From Phytophthora sp. 'mugwort' (lineage: Eukaryota; Oomycota; Peronosporomycetes; Peronosporales; Peronosporaceae), in the NCBI GenBank assembly GCA_033558025.1, contig JAUCEF010000004.1, positions 2,046,001-2,110,000 on the forward strand: DNA of 64,000 nucleotides, given 5' to 3'. A program made the position numbers and the translations under genes. Below are positions 47,020 to 57,150 of this stretch, piece by piece (the stretch's first letter is position 1; every line of letters begins with the position of its first letter). The notes below the pieces were generated by a model. It worked only from the letters and a program-made list of their open reading frames with translations. It made no database searches and was not told the DNA's origin.

Positions 47020-48127
47020 ATGGTAAAGGGTCTTTCGTTTGTTTTCGGGCTTCCTCTCCTCGCGGCATTCGCCGTCAACGGCTACGCTACCCCCGGAGCA
47101 TGTTCGGGTATTTGCACGAATGCGCACGACCCGTCCATTATCCAGGACGACAAGGGCATCTACTACCGCTTCTCCACGGGTAACAAACTGGCTGTTCACA
47201 CAGCACCGGACATTTCGGGCCCGTGGAAGTACGAAGGAGCAGCACTCCCCGACGGCTCCAGCATCGACCTAAGGGGCAAGGATGATCTCTGGGTACGTTT
47301 CGATGCACAGTAGCTGACGATTACACAGTGTTTTCACGGTTCATCTGCGTTTGCTATAGGCTCCCGATGTGCACAAGGTTGACGACTTTTACTACCTCTA
47401 CTACTCGGTGAGCAGCTTCGGTACACAGAATTCTGCCATCGGTGTCGCGCGATCTAGATCCCTGGCCGTCGGTACGTGGGAGGACAGCGGTTCTACCAGC
47501 ATCACTAGCGACTCCAGCAAACCATACAATGCCATTGACCCCAACCTGATCAAGGCCGACGGGGATTACTATCTAACCTTCGGCAGCTACTGGCAAGGCG
47601 TCCATCAAGCCCACATGCGTGACCCACCGATTCTGTCGAGCTCCGCTCCGACCCAGATTGGCTTCACGGCCAACTACGAGGTGCTCGAAGGACCCTTTAT
47701 CTTCCAGCACGGTGACTTCTATTACCTCTTTATGTCGAAAGGCAAGTGCTGCGGCTATGACAAGTCCAAGCCGGCGGCTGGAAAGGAATACCGCATCCTT
47801 GTCTGCCGCTCCTCGAAGGCTACGGGTGGATTCATGGACAAGGAAGGTGTGGACTGCACAAAGGACGGCGGTACCGTCGTGCTCGAGTCGCACGACAATG
47901 TGTACGGACCTGGTGGTCAAGGTGTCTACGACGATCCGAAGCGCGGTCCTATCCTGTATTACCACTACGGTAAGCGTGCTTCTTCTGACTTATCCAGGAT
48001 TTTTTTTTTATTGTTAACTTTGTGGCGTGGTCTCCCTGTAGTTGACACGGAAGTCGGGTATGCCGACGGTGACAAGCGTTTCGGCTGGAACACGATGGAT
48101 TTCTCAAGCGGCTGGCCTGTTGTGTAA
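47020..48127 (+). CDS. Secreted GH43 endo-1,5-alpha-L-arabinanase (copy D)
   Basis: Three exons, 47020-47292, 47360-47969 and 48042-48127 (introns 67 and 72 nt, GTACGT...ATAG and GTAAGC...GTAG), give 322 aa. Signal peptide residues 1 to about 21. Catalytic base Asp37 ('[20 protein letters not shown]'), Asp151 ('[10 protein letters not shown]') and general acid Glu201 in 'YEVLEGPFIFQHGDFYYLFM', the canonical EGPF context. It also has 'SKGKCCGYDK' and '[20 protein letters not shown]'. Intron positions equal those of copies A and B, but the sequence is the most divergent of the three and the gene lies about 17 kb away on the other strand. The expected product is an extracellular arabinan-degrading enzyme. 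Confidence 0.94.
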
Positions 48128-48307
48128 CCCGAAACAAAAACACAGAGCCGCACGGTCGCTAAGTGAGTTTTCAGTTTATCAAAAGCACCAAACTGATTGT
48201 AGATTTTGATCCATGGAACGAATACGAAGACCGCTTAGTGTTCATCTCCAGCTGTATCCGCACATACACAACTAACTCTACGATTAAGGTCCACGTATTG
48301 ACATATG

Positions 48308-48370
48308 CTTACACTATGGACCAGCCGCTACAAAAGTCGAGGTAGTTGCATCCGAAGCGCCTGATGTTCA
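48308..48370 (-). pseudogene. GH43 arabinanase exon-3 remnant
   Basis: The plus strand ACACTATGGACCAGCCGCT and GCATCCGAAGCGCC align with the antisense of the final arabinanase exon (compare the same stretch in copy B at 28952-29010). It lies tail-to-tail just downstream of copy D. No upstream exon remnant is seen. Confidence 0.6.
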
Positions 48371-49270
48371 CTGGAACACAATAAACAGATCACAAAAAAG
48401 CTATAGTATGTGCCGTCGACATTGATAGGGTTAGGTCGGGTCAATCGTGTTGTACAAATTCATGACGTGCCAATACCCGTGCTGACGTCGATGACGTGAT
48501 GATTTGAGCCGCCGTGGCAAATATTAATTATTGCACGGTCGATTTCCATATATATACTATAATTATGAAGGATATCGTGCTGCTTTGGCTGCCAGAAGTT
48601 GTTCCAAAAAGACTGTTGTCGCATGCCGTATCCAGTAATATACAACAATCTTTTTTATTGGCATACAATATTCAATGTAAAATTTGTTTTTCGAGAAAAA
48701 TGGGTTTTGGTCTTTCATAATAAGTTTTGAGGAGACTAATATTATATATAAATAAAAAAGTATATTCGTGCACAATAAAATTACTGCTGCCCGTTCGCCA
48801 CACACCCCTACCGTATTGGTCGTGTGTGTGTCTTGGCTCCACTTAATCCAATCGTCACTGCTGTGGCGCAATTCGCCTCAATTGGTTTTCCTGTTGAGTC
48901 TGTGAAGAATGCGTCTTTTGTCTTGAGGCAGTAGAACTTCCGGTTGCTGTCCACCGTGAGGTACTTAGATCTCTCAGTAGGAATAAATAGCCGAGGAGCA
49001 GGCTGCTCCACAGAAGGCGATCGTGAGGCCGATCGCAGTGAGTGATCGACGTAGTTGCCGAAGGAATGATGGCGTCACCGATTGTTTCTTCGTTACGGTT
49101 GAGATAGCCGCTTGATGCCTTTCAGTAAGACCTGTAGCTGCGGCGATCGCCTGAGTTCTATCCCACAGAACCGCCGGTGAAACCAAAATACACTTGACAG
49201 CTTCGACTGAATTGTGGTGTACTGGTTTTCCGCGACGAGAATCGTTCCATCCGTACTTCCACAAATAAAT
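48371..49270. other. Interval with an unrecognised minus-strand frame
   Basis: 48480-48790 is very AT-rich. On the minus strand 49264-48808 two overlapping frames read 'AIAAATGLTERHQAAISTV' and, later, 'KYLTVDSNRKFYCLKTKDAF'; the first could be a helix-turn-helix part of a Tc1/mariner-type protein, but no DDE motif was found. Confidence 0.4.
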
Positions 49271-49449
49271 AGAGAACTTTTCGGAGGGGCAAATCGGCCA
49301 CTATTCAGCTTCGATTTCAGATAGGCTGCGATTAGGGTGCCAATCTTAAATCAAACTGGGATAGGTTAATGATAGGGCCGTCTATCTTAAGCGGCTTCTG
49401 CATTTCAGATTCATCGCTGCAAAGGGGAGATGTGTTCATTGCTCCCAAG

Positions 49450-51480
49450 ATGACAGCTGAGCAAGCGCTAGTGGTCACAGCCTCGGTGTGGGTGATCTCT
49501 GGGAGGAATAACTGTTGTCCTGAAAGAGCAAAACTGTTTCGTATGCGTAATGCAGCGCCTCCTGTGTATAGAAGCAGATCTTTTGAGGTAATTCTGGACG
49601 ATGCGACGGCGAAGGTCCGCTATCGATTCACAATAGCGCAACTAGCAATACTTGCGGCGAAGCTGAACCTTCCTGAAGACGGTGTGACGACGCCATCGGG
49701 AGACCGCGTTAACCGTGTCGAGGCGTTGGCCATGCTTTGTCGCTAACTGTCTAAAGCATCGAAGCTGCAGGCGAATTTGGCCGTGGAATGGGGCCCTACA
49801 GTCGAGTTGTCAAAGCTACTGCGCAGATTATCGCTAATCAACATCGTGGCTTAGTCTACGTCAACTGTCAGCTAGTCCACTGGAGAACTCAATGCGTACG
49901 CTGCCGCTTTCCAGAAAAAGGTTCACCACTCAGAACTTGTTGGGCTTTTATTGATGGCACAAAACAGTATGTGGCTAGACCCAGTGCTCGTTTAAAACCT
50001 GCTCCAGAATACGAAACTTACAACGCTCACTATATAATGGCCATCCACGAAAACACTGTTTTAATTGGCAAAGTATCCAAGCTCCCGACGGTATTCTTGT
50101 CAGTCTGTACGTCCCTCTAGAAGGAAGGCGTCATGATTCAACGATGCTGTGGTGGAGTGGATCCACTGAATTTCAGTAGGATCCCAACTCAAACGCACTG
50201 CGCCCAGACACCGACTAACGGAGGGGGTATTCCGACGGCCATGTAGTTGCTGTGTGGTTCACCTTGTGTACCCGTCGGCGGGCTGGTACTGCTCTCTCGT
50301 TGACACGAGATGCGCACTTGGTGGGCCGTGGACGTCCTTGTGGGGACTTGGGAGGGGGTGGATCTGCGCGGGTATTCCTGCGCACGAGATCCGATGTTGG
50401 TTTGTTCTTGAGATCTTTACGTAGACCCTGTGGACCGTAATAGAAAATACGAGATCCGAAGTAGTTCCTTCTTGAGGTGTCTTTGCTCCTTATCACAGTT
50501 GTCCTTGTTCCTTTGCGATGCTTGCCGCCTCCAATAGCGGGATCTCGAGGGGGGTTGATAAACCAAAGGGCGTGCGTGACCTGGCCAAGTAATCCACGGG
50601 CTGCCATGTGTGCAGGAGGATCGCCAATGTTTAGACTGGTCTATGTATGGGGCCAATAGAAATCCCCTATACTATAGTCAAGTCTGTCTTCCGGTACAAA
50701 TTCGGTTCTGATTTATACCTTAGCCTATCTAACTCCGGATCCCATCCCAAACCTATCCTACGGACTACCTATAACCCAGGATCCCATATCTGACCTATTC
50801 CTGGCCACCCGTCTCCACTTTACCTCCCTTTAGCTACGGATCGTCAACCCGGTGTGCACTAAACTGATTGGATCTAGTACTTAGACCTGACCCACGGGAC
50901 GGATCCAGGATCCGTACCATATACAGACCTGGCGTGCCGCGTGGTCCGGATCCATCACCTTGACGCTGTTATGGCTGCCGCTGGCGATGTGGATCTTCCG
51001 GTTGCCGGCCAACTTCCATCTTATCCGGATCTGCAATACCACAATGCTAAATCTCAGCGGAATTATCGACCTCATGGAAAACGATCAGAGTGGAATACTT
51101 TGCAGAAAACTAGTTTGCGGCGATCCTGCTTATGGTTACAACTGGTATATTTGTCGCCCGTCTATTGAGACGTCGGCCGCAGCGACCGCATTCAATCGCG
51201 ACATGAACAGCGTTAGAGAAAGCGTAGAGTGGGGGTTTGGTCGAGTGAAAACTCTGTGGGAATTTCTCAGTTGAAAAACAAATCGTGTGCGTCAAACTGC
51301 TGTTGGAACCGCTTCTTTGTGGGCGTATTGCTGACAAACTGTCACACTTGTATGCAACCTTTAGGCAATCAGATCTCAATGTTTTTCGGCTTATCCCCTC
51401 CTACCCTCGATGCATACCTAAATGCAACGGGTCCGTAGAGTTCAACTCAGTTGCTCTACGTCTTCGGCTTGATGTTTTCT
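49450..51480 (+). pseudogene. Harbinger-like transposase interrupted by a solo LTR
   Basis: N-terminal helical part 49450-49746 ('VRYRFTIAQLAILAAKLNLP'). The DDE core begins near 49945 'CWAFIDGTKQYVARPSARLK' (first Asp) and 'YNAHYIMAIHENTVLIG'. The frame shifts near 50075 and reads 'APDGILVSLYVPLEGRRHDS' up to 50147, where the LTR is inserted. Coding resumes at 51044 with 'LNLSGIIDLMENDQSG', 'VCGDPAYGYNWYICRP' (second Asp) and 'SVRESVEWGFGRVKTLWEFL' (Glu). Removing the LTR plus one copy of the ATGC duplication makes the codons continuous (…ACG ATG CTA AAT…). The C-terminus is also shifted after 51270. Confidence 0.85.
50148..51043 (-). repeat. Solo Gypsy LTR (896 bp) with 4-bp target duplication
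   Basis: Inverted relative of the LTR at 3845-4758. On the plus strand it begins TGTGGTGGAGTGG and ends CAATACCACA, bounded by ATGC on both sides (50144-50147 and 51044-51047). No internal retrotransposon sequence adjoins it, so it is a recombination product of a full insertion. It splits the Harbinger-like transposase within a codon. Confidence 0.9.
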
Positions 51481-52762
51481 AAAATAGCTCGAACAAAATC
51501 AAACATTCGCTTCTCTCTTTCTTCTTCCGCTTTCAAACGTCGATTTTCAAGTTCGATCTCGTGCTGACGGCGCCGTTCTGCTTCTTTTGCTTCGTGTTGG
51601 CTCTGCGTATTTGCTTGATCTTCTTCAAATGCTAGGCGCTGGGCTTTGCATGCATATTTCCCGTTGTCTTCATCACCGGCGGTTTCTAAACTCTGCGTAG
51701 GAGCCTCCATAACCACCGACAATCGTTCCCGCTTGGAGACTTTCCCTTTTGGAGCACTTCCCGGTCGTTTTTTGTAAAGAGTCCCCTCCAGTTACATAAT
51801 CAGTTTAGATATTACATAAGTAGTCATGGCTGCACCCGGCTAGCGGGTGCTGACGTGTCACGCGCTGATTGGTTGATAATGGTGGAGCCAGACCCCTTAT
51901 CATCTAGTCAGGCGCTGACCTGCACTTGAGTGGTTCGTATAAGGCGGAGGCACCCGCCCTGGTCCTAACTCTAAAACAGAGTTGATTTTTCCCGGACTCA
52001 ATACTTGGTCTTCGTCGCTGCGCGCTTCCTCGCCGCTACGTGTAAGCTAGTGACGGGTAACCGTGTAGCCCGTTACATTTTTGATCTGATTGAGCTTCCG
52101 ACCATGCGCTATCCGTCCCGCCGGTATCTCCGTATTCCTCTCCCGAATCCTCGATGGTTTCATTCATTGCGAGACGCCGCATCAATTCACCGGATTGACG
52201 CCCTTAATTATTTTTTCAGAAGCCACCTTTTCCACCTTTTCCTCCAGTCGTTAGTCTGCGCAATGATGTGTTGTAGGAGCCTATCGCGCTCTTGAAAACT
52301 GCTTAACTGAACCCAACCTACGCATAGATTGGCGCTGATCCCGCTTAAAGTTCGCCACCAAAGTTAAGAAGCGAGTCCTGAGAGCCAAGCCGGGTTTGTC
52401 GAGCCCAAAATCTGGATATTCGCCACAGTGGACCGCGATATCTTCAAAGACTTTTATGACGTTACCGAAGGAGCTCGCCACGGTCGAAATGCGTTAAATG
52501 CTCGCAGCAGCACAACGTCATCAATGGTGGTGAACTTCTGTCGAATCGCCTTCGTTGCGCTCGAGGGTGTAGCTTGGGCTCCGGAGCTCATTCCTGGTGA
52601 GATTAAAGGTGTTTCAAAATTTAAAGAACCTCCCCATAATGGAGGATTGCTCTCGGCATCGGAACCCTCCCCCTGCATTGTGTTCGTTTCGTTTTCTCTA
52701 CCGTATCCTAATCCCATGCCAGTCGCCGAAAATATCGATTCAGATTCGCTTTCAGATTGCAT
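51478..52762 (-). pseudogene. Harbinger accessory (Myb/SANT-like) protein, interrupted
   Basis: N-terminal part from 52762: acidic Ser/Glu start, 'PLWGGSLNFETPLISPGMSS', then 'FTTIDDVVLLRAFNAFRPWR'. A shift near 52460 leads to 'NVIKVFEDIAVHCGEYPDFG' and 'LRTRFLTLVANFKRDQRQSM', the Myb/SANT-like helical region. After a gap containing the LTR-like block, the C-terminal coiled coil follows at 51722-51478: 'LAFEEDQANTQSQHEAKEAE' and 'RRLKAEEEREKRMFDFVRAI'. The architecture equals that of the accessory gene at 43.1-44.1 kb, although the sequences differ. Confidence 0.65.
51810..52077. repeat. Short LTR-like insertion
   Basis: Begins (T)ATTACATAAGTAG and ends CCCGTTACA, consistent with TGTTACA...TGTAACA-type LTR ends with one mutated base at the left. 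It contains a TATA-like GTATAAGG near 51937 and a GC-rich leader after it. About 268 bp. No target duplication is visible, so this is a provisional call. Confidence 0.4.
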
Positions 52763-54798
52763 GGACAGCCGTTTATTCTAACTGAAACTCAAGCCTCATC
52801 GAAAGTTCTCTAATGGCAAAGTGCGACAACTGGTTTGCACTTGAGCTGCCCGCACGCCGTAGCCAGGGCGCCCATCTCATCAGTTTGGAAAATTGTCGCA
52901 ATTGTATCCAGTGGCCTTGATATTTCACATTCATAGCCCTGACCAAGGCGTGGCTGCACAGTGCTGATCCCAGACGGCCGAGACATCGTCGTAGGGACGG
53001 GTTACCTCGACCTGTCGCCACGAATACGATAAGTTAGACCACGTCTTGGACAAGGGTATACCCGGCGTACCTACCCGGATATCGTCAAGCTCGTGAATTC
53101 GGATATCATGACAAAAGTAATCAGGTAAATAAAGCGCATGGTTGTTGCTGTTTTAACTGTAACCATTATCCATTGTCGAGGGTCTTTCCGCTGGATCGCC
53201 AATATGTTTGCGCGAGACGCCACTGACCCACGAGAACGAAACCACCCACGGCAATCTTGATGAGCACAACATCTGATCGCGCCACCTGGCGTTTTTTTTT
53301 TTTCGAGCTTGCTCTCGCCGCTTTTCACTTGTTTCGGTCAGGGTTTTGTGCATGTTGGTCAGGGTCTCCTGAATCTGGACTAAGTGTTGCTGAGCAACCT
53401 AGTCCAGACTCATTAAATCCTGTGTTGCGGATGCACCAGAGCGCCAACGGGTGTTTGAGCAGGAGGGGCAGTGAACGCGGTCACTGGTGTCACGCCACCA
53501 AGTTTGTCGGCCTGCAGCTGGTTTAAAGCCAGCTGGGCCACCGGCAAGACCTCCGGCCACTAACTGATTGCCAGCGGCTGTTCACTCATAATGCCTTTTA
53601 TGCACCAGTTTTTTGTGCATCTTGGTTAAAGCGGCGAGCGCAAGCTCGAAAACGCCAGGCGGCGCGATCAGGTGTTGTGCTCATCAGGACCAGCCTGTTT
53701 ACTACTTCCACTGTTCCGTTCGCCCACGACGTGTAGGCACTGACGAAGTGGTGCTGAGCTCCCAGGTTTTGCCCCAGCAACTCGATCAACGTGTTCTTAA
53801 AGTGGCTACATTGATCTGAGCCCCACAGGTTGACCACGCCATATCACTTGAACCAATCGGTCAACGCGATAAACACCTCGGTGCTGCTTGCTGCGCAACA
53901 CGGCACTAAAGCAAAAAATCTGCTCATATAATCTTTCAACACCAAGACATAACACATTTTCTTTGAGCTTTCCGGCATACTGAAGTAATCAAAATGTAGC
54001 ACTTCGCTCGGCTTCGTGGCATGTACTGGCTCGCCAAACGACCTAGGCACCTTCGTACCATTCACTCTCATGCAGTGCAAACAGCCATCGACGAAATTGC
54101 GCACTGATTCGTCCATCCTATCCCAAACCAACACAACAGTGAAGTGTTGGAGAGTAGCCGCGATTCCGCGATGACCGACAGCACCCGCATGTACAACAAT
54201 ACACAGTCGTGTTTGCAAATTCGTTGCCTTTGGTGGCACCCAAATCCTGTCGCGTTCATTGCGATAAAGCTCGGACGCTGCATTCCATTGTACACCCGGT
54301 GGTAGCTGCTCTGAGCTCTCCCACACCAGGAAAATTCCCCTAAAATGCTATTTTACCGACTGTCGAACCTGGAGTTGAGTTGGTCACACGAAATTATCTG
54401 CCTGGAGTGGCGATATTGCAAAGTTTCGTCCACGCCAATAACTGCGACGCGAACCGAACAGATCCCACTTGCAGCTGTAGCATTTGGCGCTCCCCAGCGT
54501 GGCAGCAAATCAACCTAGCATTGTCGTCACCTGAAATGGGCTCGATCACGTATGGGAAAATGGATAATGCGATAGACCATCGTTGCAAACTATCTGCTTG
54601 ACAACGTGCTATGCTATTGTCGAAAACTTCAGCATTGAAGATATACAGCAAATTCCTGTGGTCCGTGAAAATCGTAAAGCTCCCAGGCATCAACAGCAAG
54701 TATTCGGGCCGTCTACACGACTCGATAAACGCGTAAGCCTCTTCTTTACGGTCGGCAGCGAGAAGATGCACCAACGAATTTCCCGCTCAGGAACGCTA

Positions 54799-57042
54799 CC
54801 GTCTTACCCCGCATATTAGACATAGCAGTTCTAAACGAATACAACGCTGATCGTGTCCTCTATTCGTTTATAACGCATATGTGCTATACGTCGAACAGCT
54901 TGCTGAAATCTGAAGAAAACCTCGGCGGTGGGTCCTGGAATCTAGCTTGGTGGTTTAGGCTTGATTCTCCTACTCAACCGGCTTGGGTTCAAACCCGCCT
55001 GCGTGTAGTTCACGATGTGTGTTTGTAATGGGTCGTTTCTTTCTCCGGTGGCTGCGTTGTAAACAGAGGTTTTGCTAATCATTTTGCTTTTATGTATTGA
55101 GGCGTTCTTTTGGAAATGCTCAAAAGAATAATGTATTGCGAGTTCGACAACGTATCCATCTACCTTCACTGTGAAATACGACTCCGAGCGAGCCACACAC
55201 ACGGTACTCGTGGGATTTTCTACAGTGTACGAAACCTTGGACAAGAACTTGTTGTTCTTATCAACAATAGTTACCTCAATGTTCCATGTGTGCATATGAG
55301 CAGAAGCGTAAAGCTCCAATTCGTCAGTCTCCTTTGTCCCGTTACGAATTCCAGCCAAGTAGTCATCGTCAAAGAGACCGTCCAAGTCAGTCATTGTCTC
55401 CATGTAGCTCGTCAATATCGTCGAGTATCCACTCAGGGGCGTACCAATGCCATGCACAAGACAGCAGAACAAGCTGGACATGCGGTAATCCGGCAAGTAC
55501 CGCAATGGTGTTGCAATAGCCAATTGCTCCCTGTCGTCAGCTTCAGTGAGATGGCTGTATTATTCATTCCAGTGGTCCATGTCGACGTCTGTAGCGAGAA
55601 GGTCACGCAGCGGTGGGTGAAGCGCTTCAATATCGAAGTCTTGCTTAGGAACCAAGCCACGCAGCGTAAACGCTGGCTTTATGCTGGCTGCATCTTTCGT
55701 TGCAACCCAATCAAGCGTCCACTGTGCTACCGTAGCGTAGCGAGGTACGTTCGGGTTGCCCGCCTTTGTCTGCAGCAATGTGGCCTCCAGGGCTCTGCCG
55801 AGATAATCGTCGAACCGGTCTCGGTAGTATTCCTGGTAACTTCTGTTGACTGCGACGTCAAGTGGTTGTAGGATGTTGGTCATGTTGGGTGGTATAATTA
55901 GTACAAAAACGTTGTACGCTTCAAGTCAGCAAGCTTCACATGACAACCGTAAGAGCCAATGACGTAGAGCACCAGCTCGCGATAAAGCTGTGTCTCCATC
56001 CTACCACAAACTACCTGCCGAGCATGCTCCAGGAGAATGTCAGCAATCCACATGCCAGTAGGAGTGACGTCGACCGTGACACCGGGTGGACACGACGGTT
56101 TGTTTTTTAGCTTGGAAAAGAGAAGGTGCGGGGTCAGCACCTTGCCCTCTCCAGTGCTCGTGAAGGTAGCGGTGAAACGTCGATGGCTCGAACCCCCCTC
56201 TCCGAAGCAGAACTTCACGGGAACCACGCGCCGTGATCGTTGACTGGGGCTCCGTCTCGAAGTACCGAGGCACCTGGTCCACGTTGCTGATATTGGTGGG
56301 CTTGATGTTGCGTGTCTCAATGCGGTGCTTTGCCTGCTGAATGAAATCACGACAAGTTTGCGGGGCTTCAGTGGGAAGGCATCGCGACGTCGTCTGCCTG
56401 CGGGAGACAAAGTTCCGGCGTCGCTTGAACCTGGCGAGCCAGCCTGAAAAAGCACCAAAGCCTTCGGTCTCACCACCATGAATTGAGCGATATATGTTCT
56501 TGGCCTGCAAACGAATGTACGCGTCCTTCACGCGAAGTCTTTTGGCATTACGAGCAGCAACCCATTGAAGAAGCTGCTCTTCAAGCTCGAAGTGGGCTGA
56601 TTTGCGACCAACTCCACTTAGACGAAGCCGGCGGGAGACGCGAGTAGCAACTTGACGGTTCTTAAAGGCCGCTTTCATTTGATCTTCAACCTTGTGCCAT
56701 CCCCGTATCTACGGGTACGTTGTGCGTTGCACTCAGAGCAGCAAAACCGTGACCTTTGACTCCTTTCTGGTAGTCAGCATGAACCGCAAGTTTCTCGTTA
56801 ATACTGTAGCTCCGACGCTCGCTGCTCAAGGTTGCTCTTGTTGTAATATGATAAGAAAAACACAGTCTAAGTGAAATGTAAGTGAATGGTTCCGAGCGCT
56901 TGGAGGTGTTACTGGCTACCGGTAGTTCATGGCGTGAACCATGTGTTATATTAAACAGTGGTCAAAATGAAGGTTGCCTTCCGTTTGAGCGAAATGCCCA
57001 GTCTCTTTAGAGCACCTATGTCTAATATGCGGTGTAAGACGG
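54799..57042 (-). mobile_element. pogo-type transposon with TIRs and TA duplication (2244 bp)
   Basis: 27-bp terminal inverted repeats starting CCGTCTTAC and ending ATTAGACATAG lie at 54799-54825 and 57016-57042 (one mismatch). TA flanks each end (54797-54798, 57043-57044). Excising the element and one TA makes the surrounding RNase H codons continuous (…S-P-L-A-F-L-S-G…). It encloses one minus-strand gene, a pogo/Tigger-like transposase with an unusual C-terminal extension. Confidence 0.93.
54942..56678 (-). pseudogene. pogo/Tigger-like transposase with OTU-like C-terminal region
   Basis: N-terminal start MKAAFKNRQVATRVS; the CENP-B-type helix-turn-helix part contains 'ELEEQLLQWVAARNAKRLRV' and 'GFGAFSGWLARFKRRRNFVS'. 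The DDE_1 core starts 'NISNVDQVPRYFETEP' (first Asp); a shift near 56215 gives 'GEGKVLTPHLLFSKLKNKPS' and 'GMWIADILLEHARQVVCG'; another near 55920 gives 'PPNMTNILQPLDVAVNRSYQ'. The frame then runs to a TAA at 55560-55562 and, in the same frame, on to 54942. This last part (about 200 aa) reads 'MSSLFCCLVHGIG', 'LDGLFDDDYLAGIRNG', 'ELELYASAHMHTWNIEVTIV', which resembles the fold order of OTU cysteine proteases; the nucleophile Cys position appears to be Ser. The DDE part is secure; the OTU reading is tentative. Confidence 0.75.
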
Positions 57043-57150
57043 TAGTGGTGAATGATGCTGCTCTTCCAGCGCCTTGCCACCGTCCTCAGTCGGTATTGGG
57101 TCACCACAGAATCCCAGAATTCTGCACTTGCATCCGAATACATACGGATC

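Larger units (their letters stand above)
49271..52811. mobile_element. Harbinger-like element with two nested LTR insertions
   Basis: Encloses a plus-strand DDE transposase and a convergent minus-strand Myb-like accessory gene, both broken. Candidate ends: AGAGAACTTT(T)CG...GAGG at 49271 and its inverse ending at 52811, each flanked by AAT (49268-49270 and 52812-52814), a plausible 3-bp duplication. The terminal repeat is short and imperfect, so the bounds are less certain than those of the element at 41760. The interior carries a solo Gypsy LTR (50148-51043) in the transposase and a second LTR-like block (51810-52077) in or beside the accessory gene. Confidence 0.6.

Noticed and set aside
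48808..49264. Possible mariner/Tc1 fragment
   Set aside because: A weak helix-turn-helix-like stretch only; no D,D,D/E motif and no terminal repeats.
55110..55871. 253-codon plus-strand open frame
   Set aside because: It is exactly antisense to the pogo transposase C-terminal region, which has recognisable motifs and lies in a bounded element; the plus frame has none.
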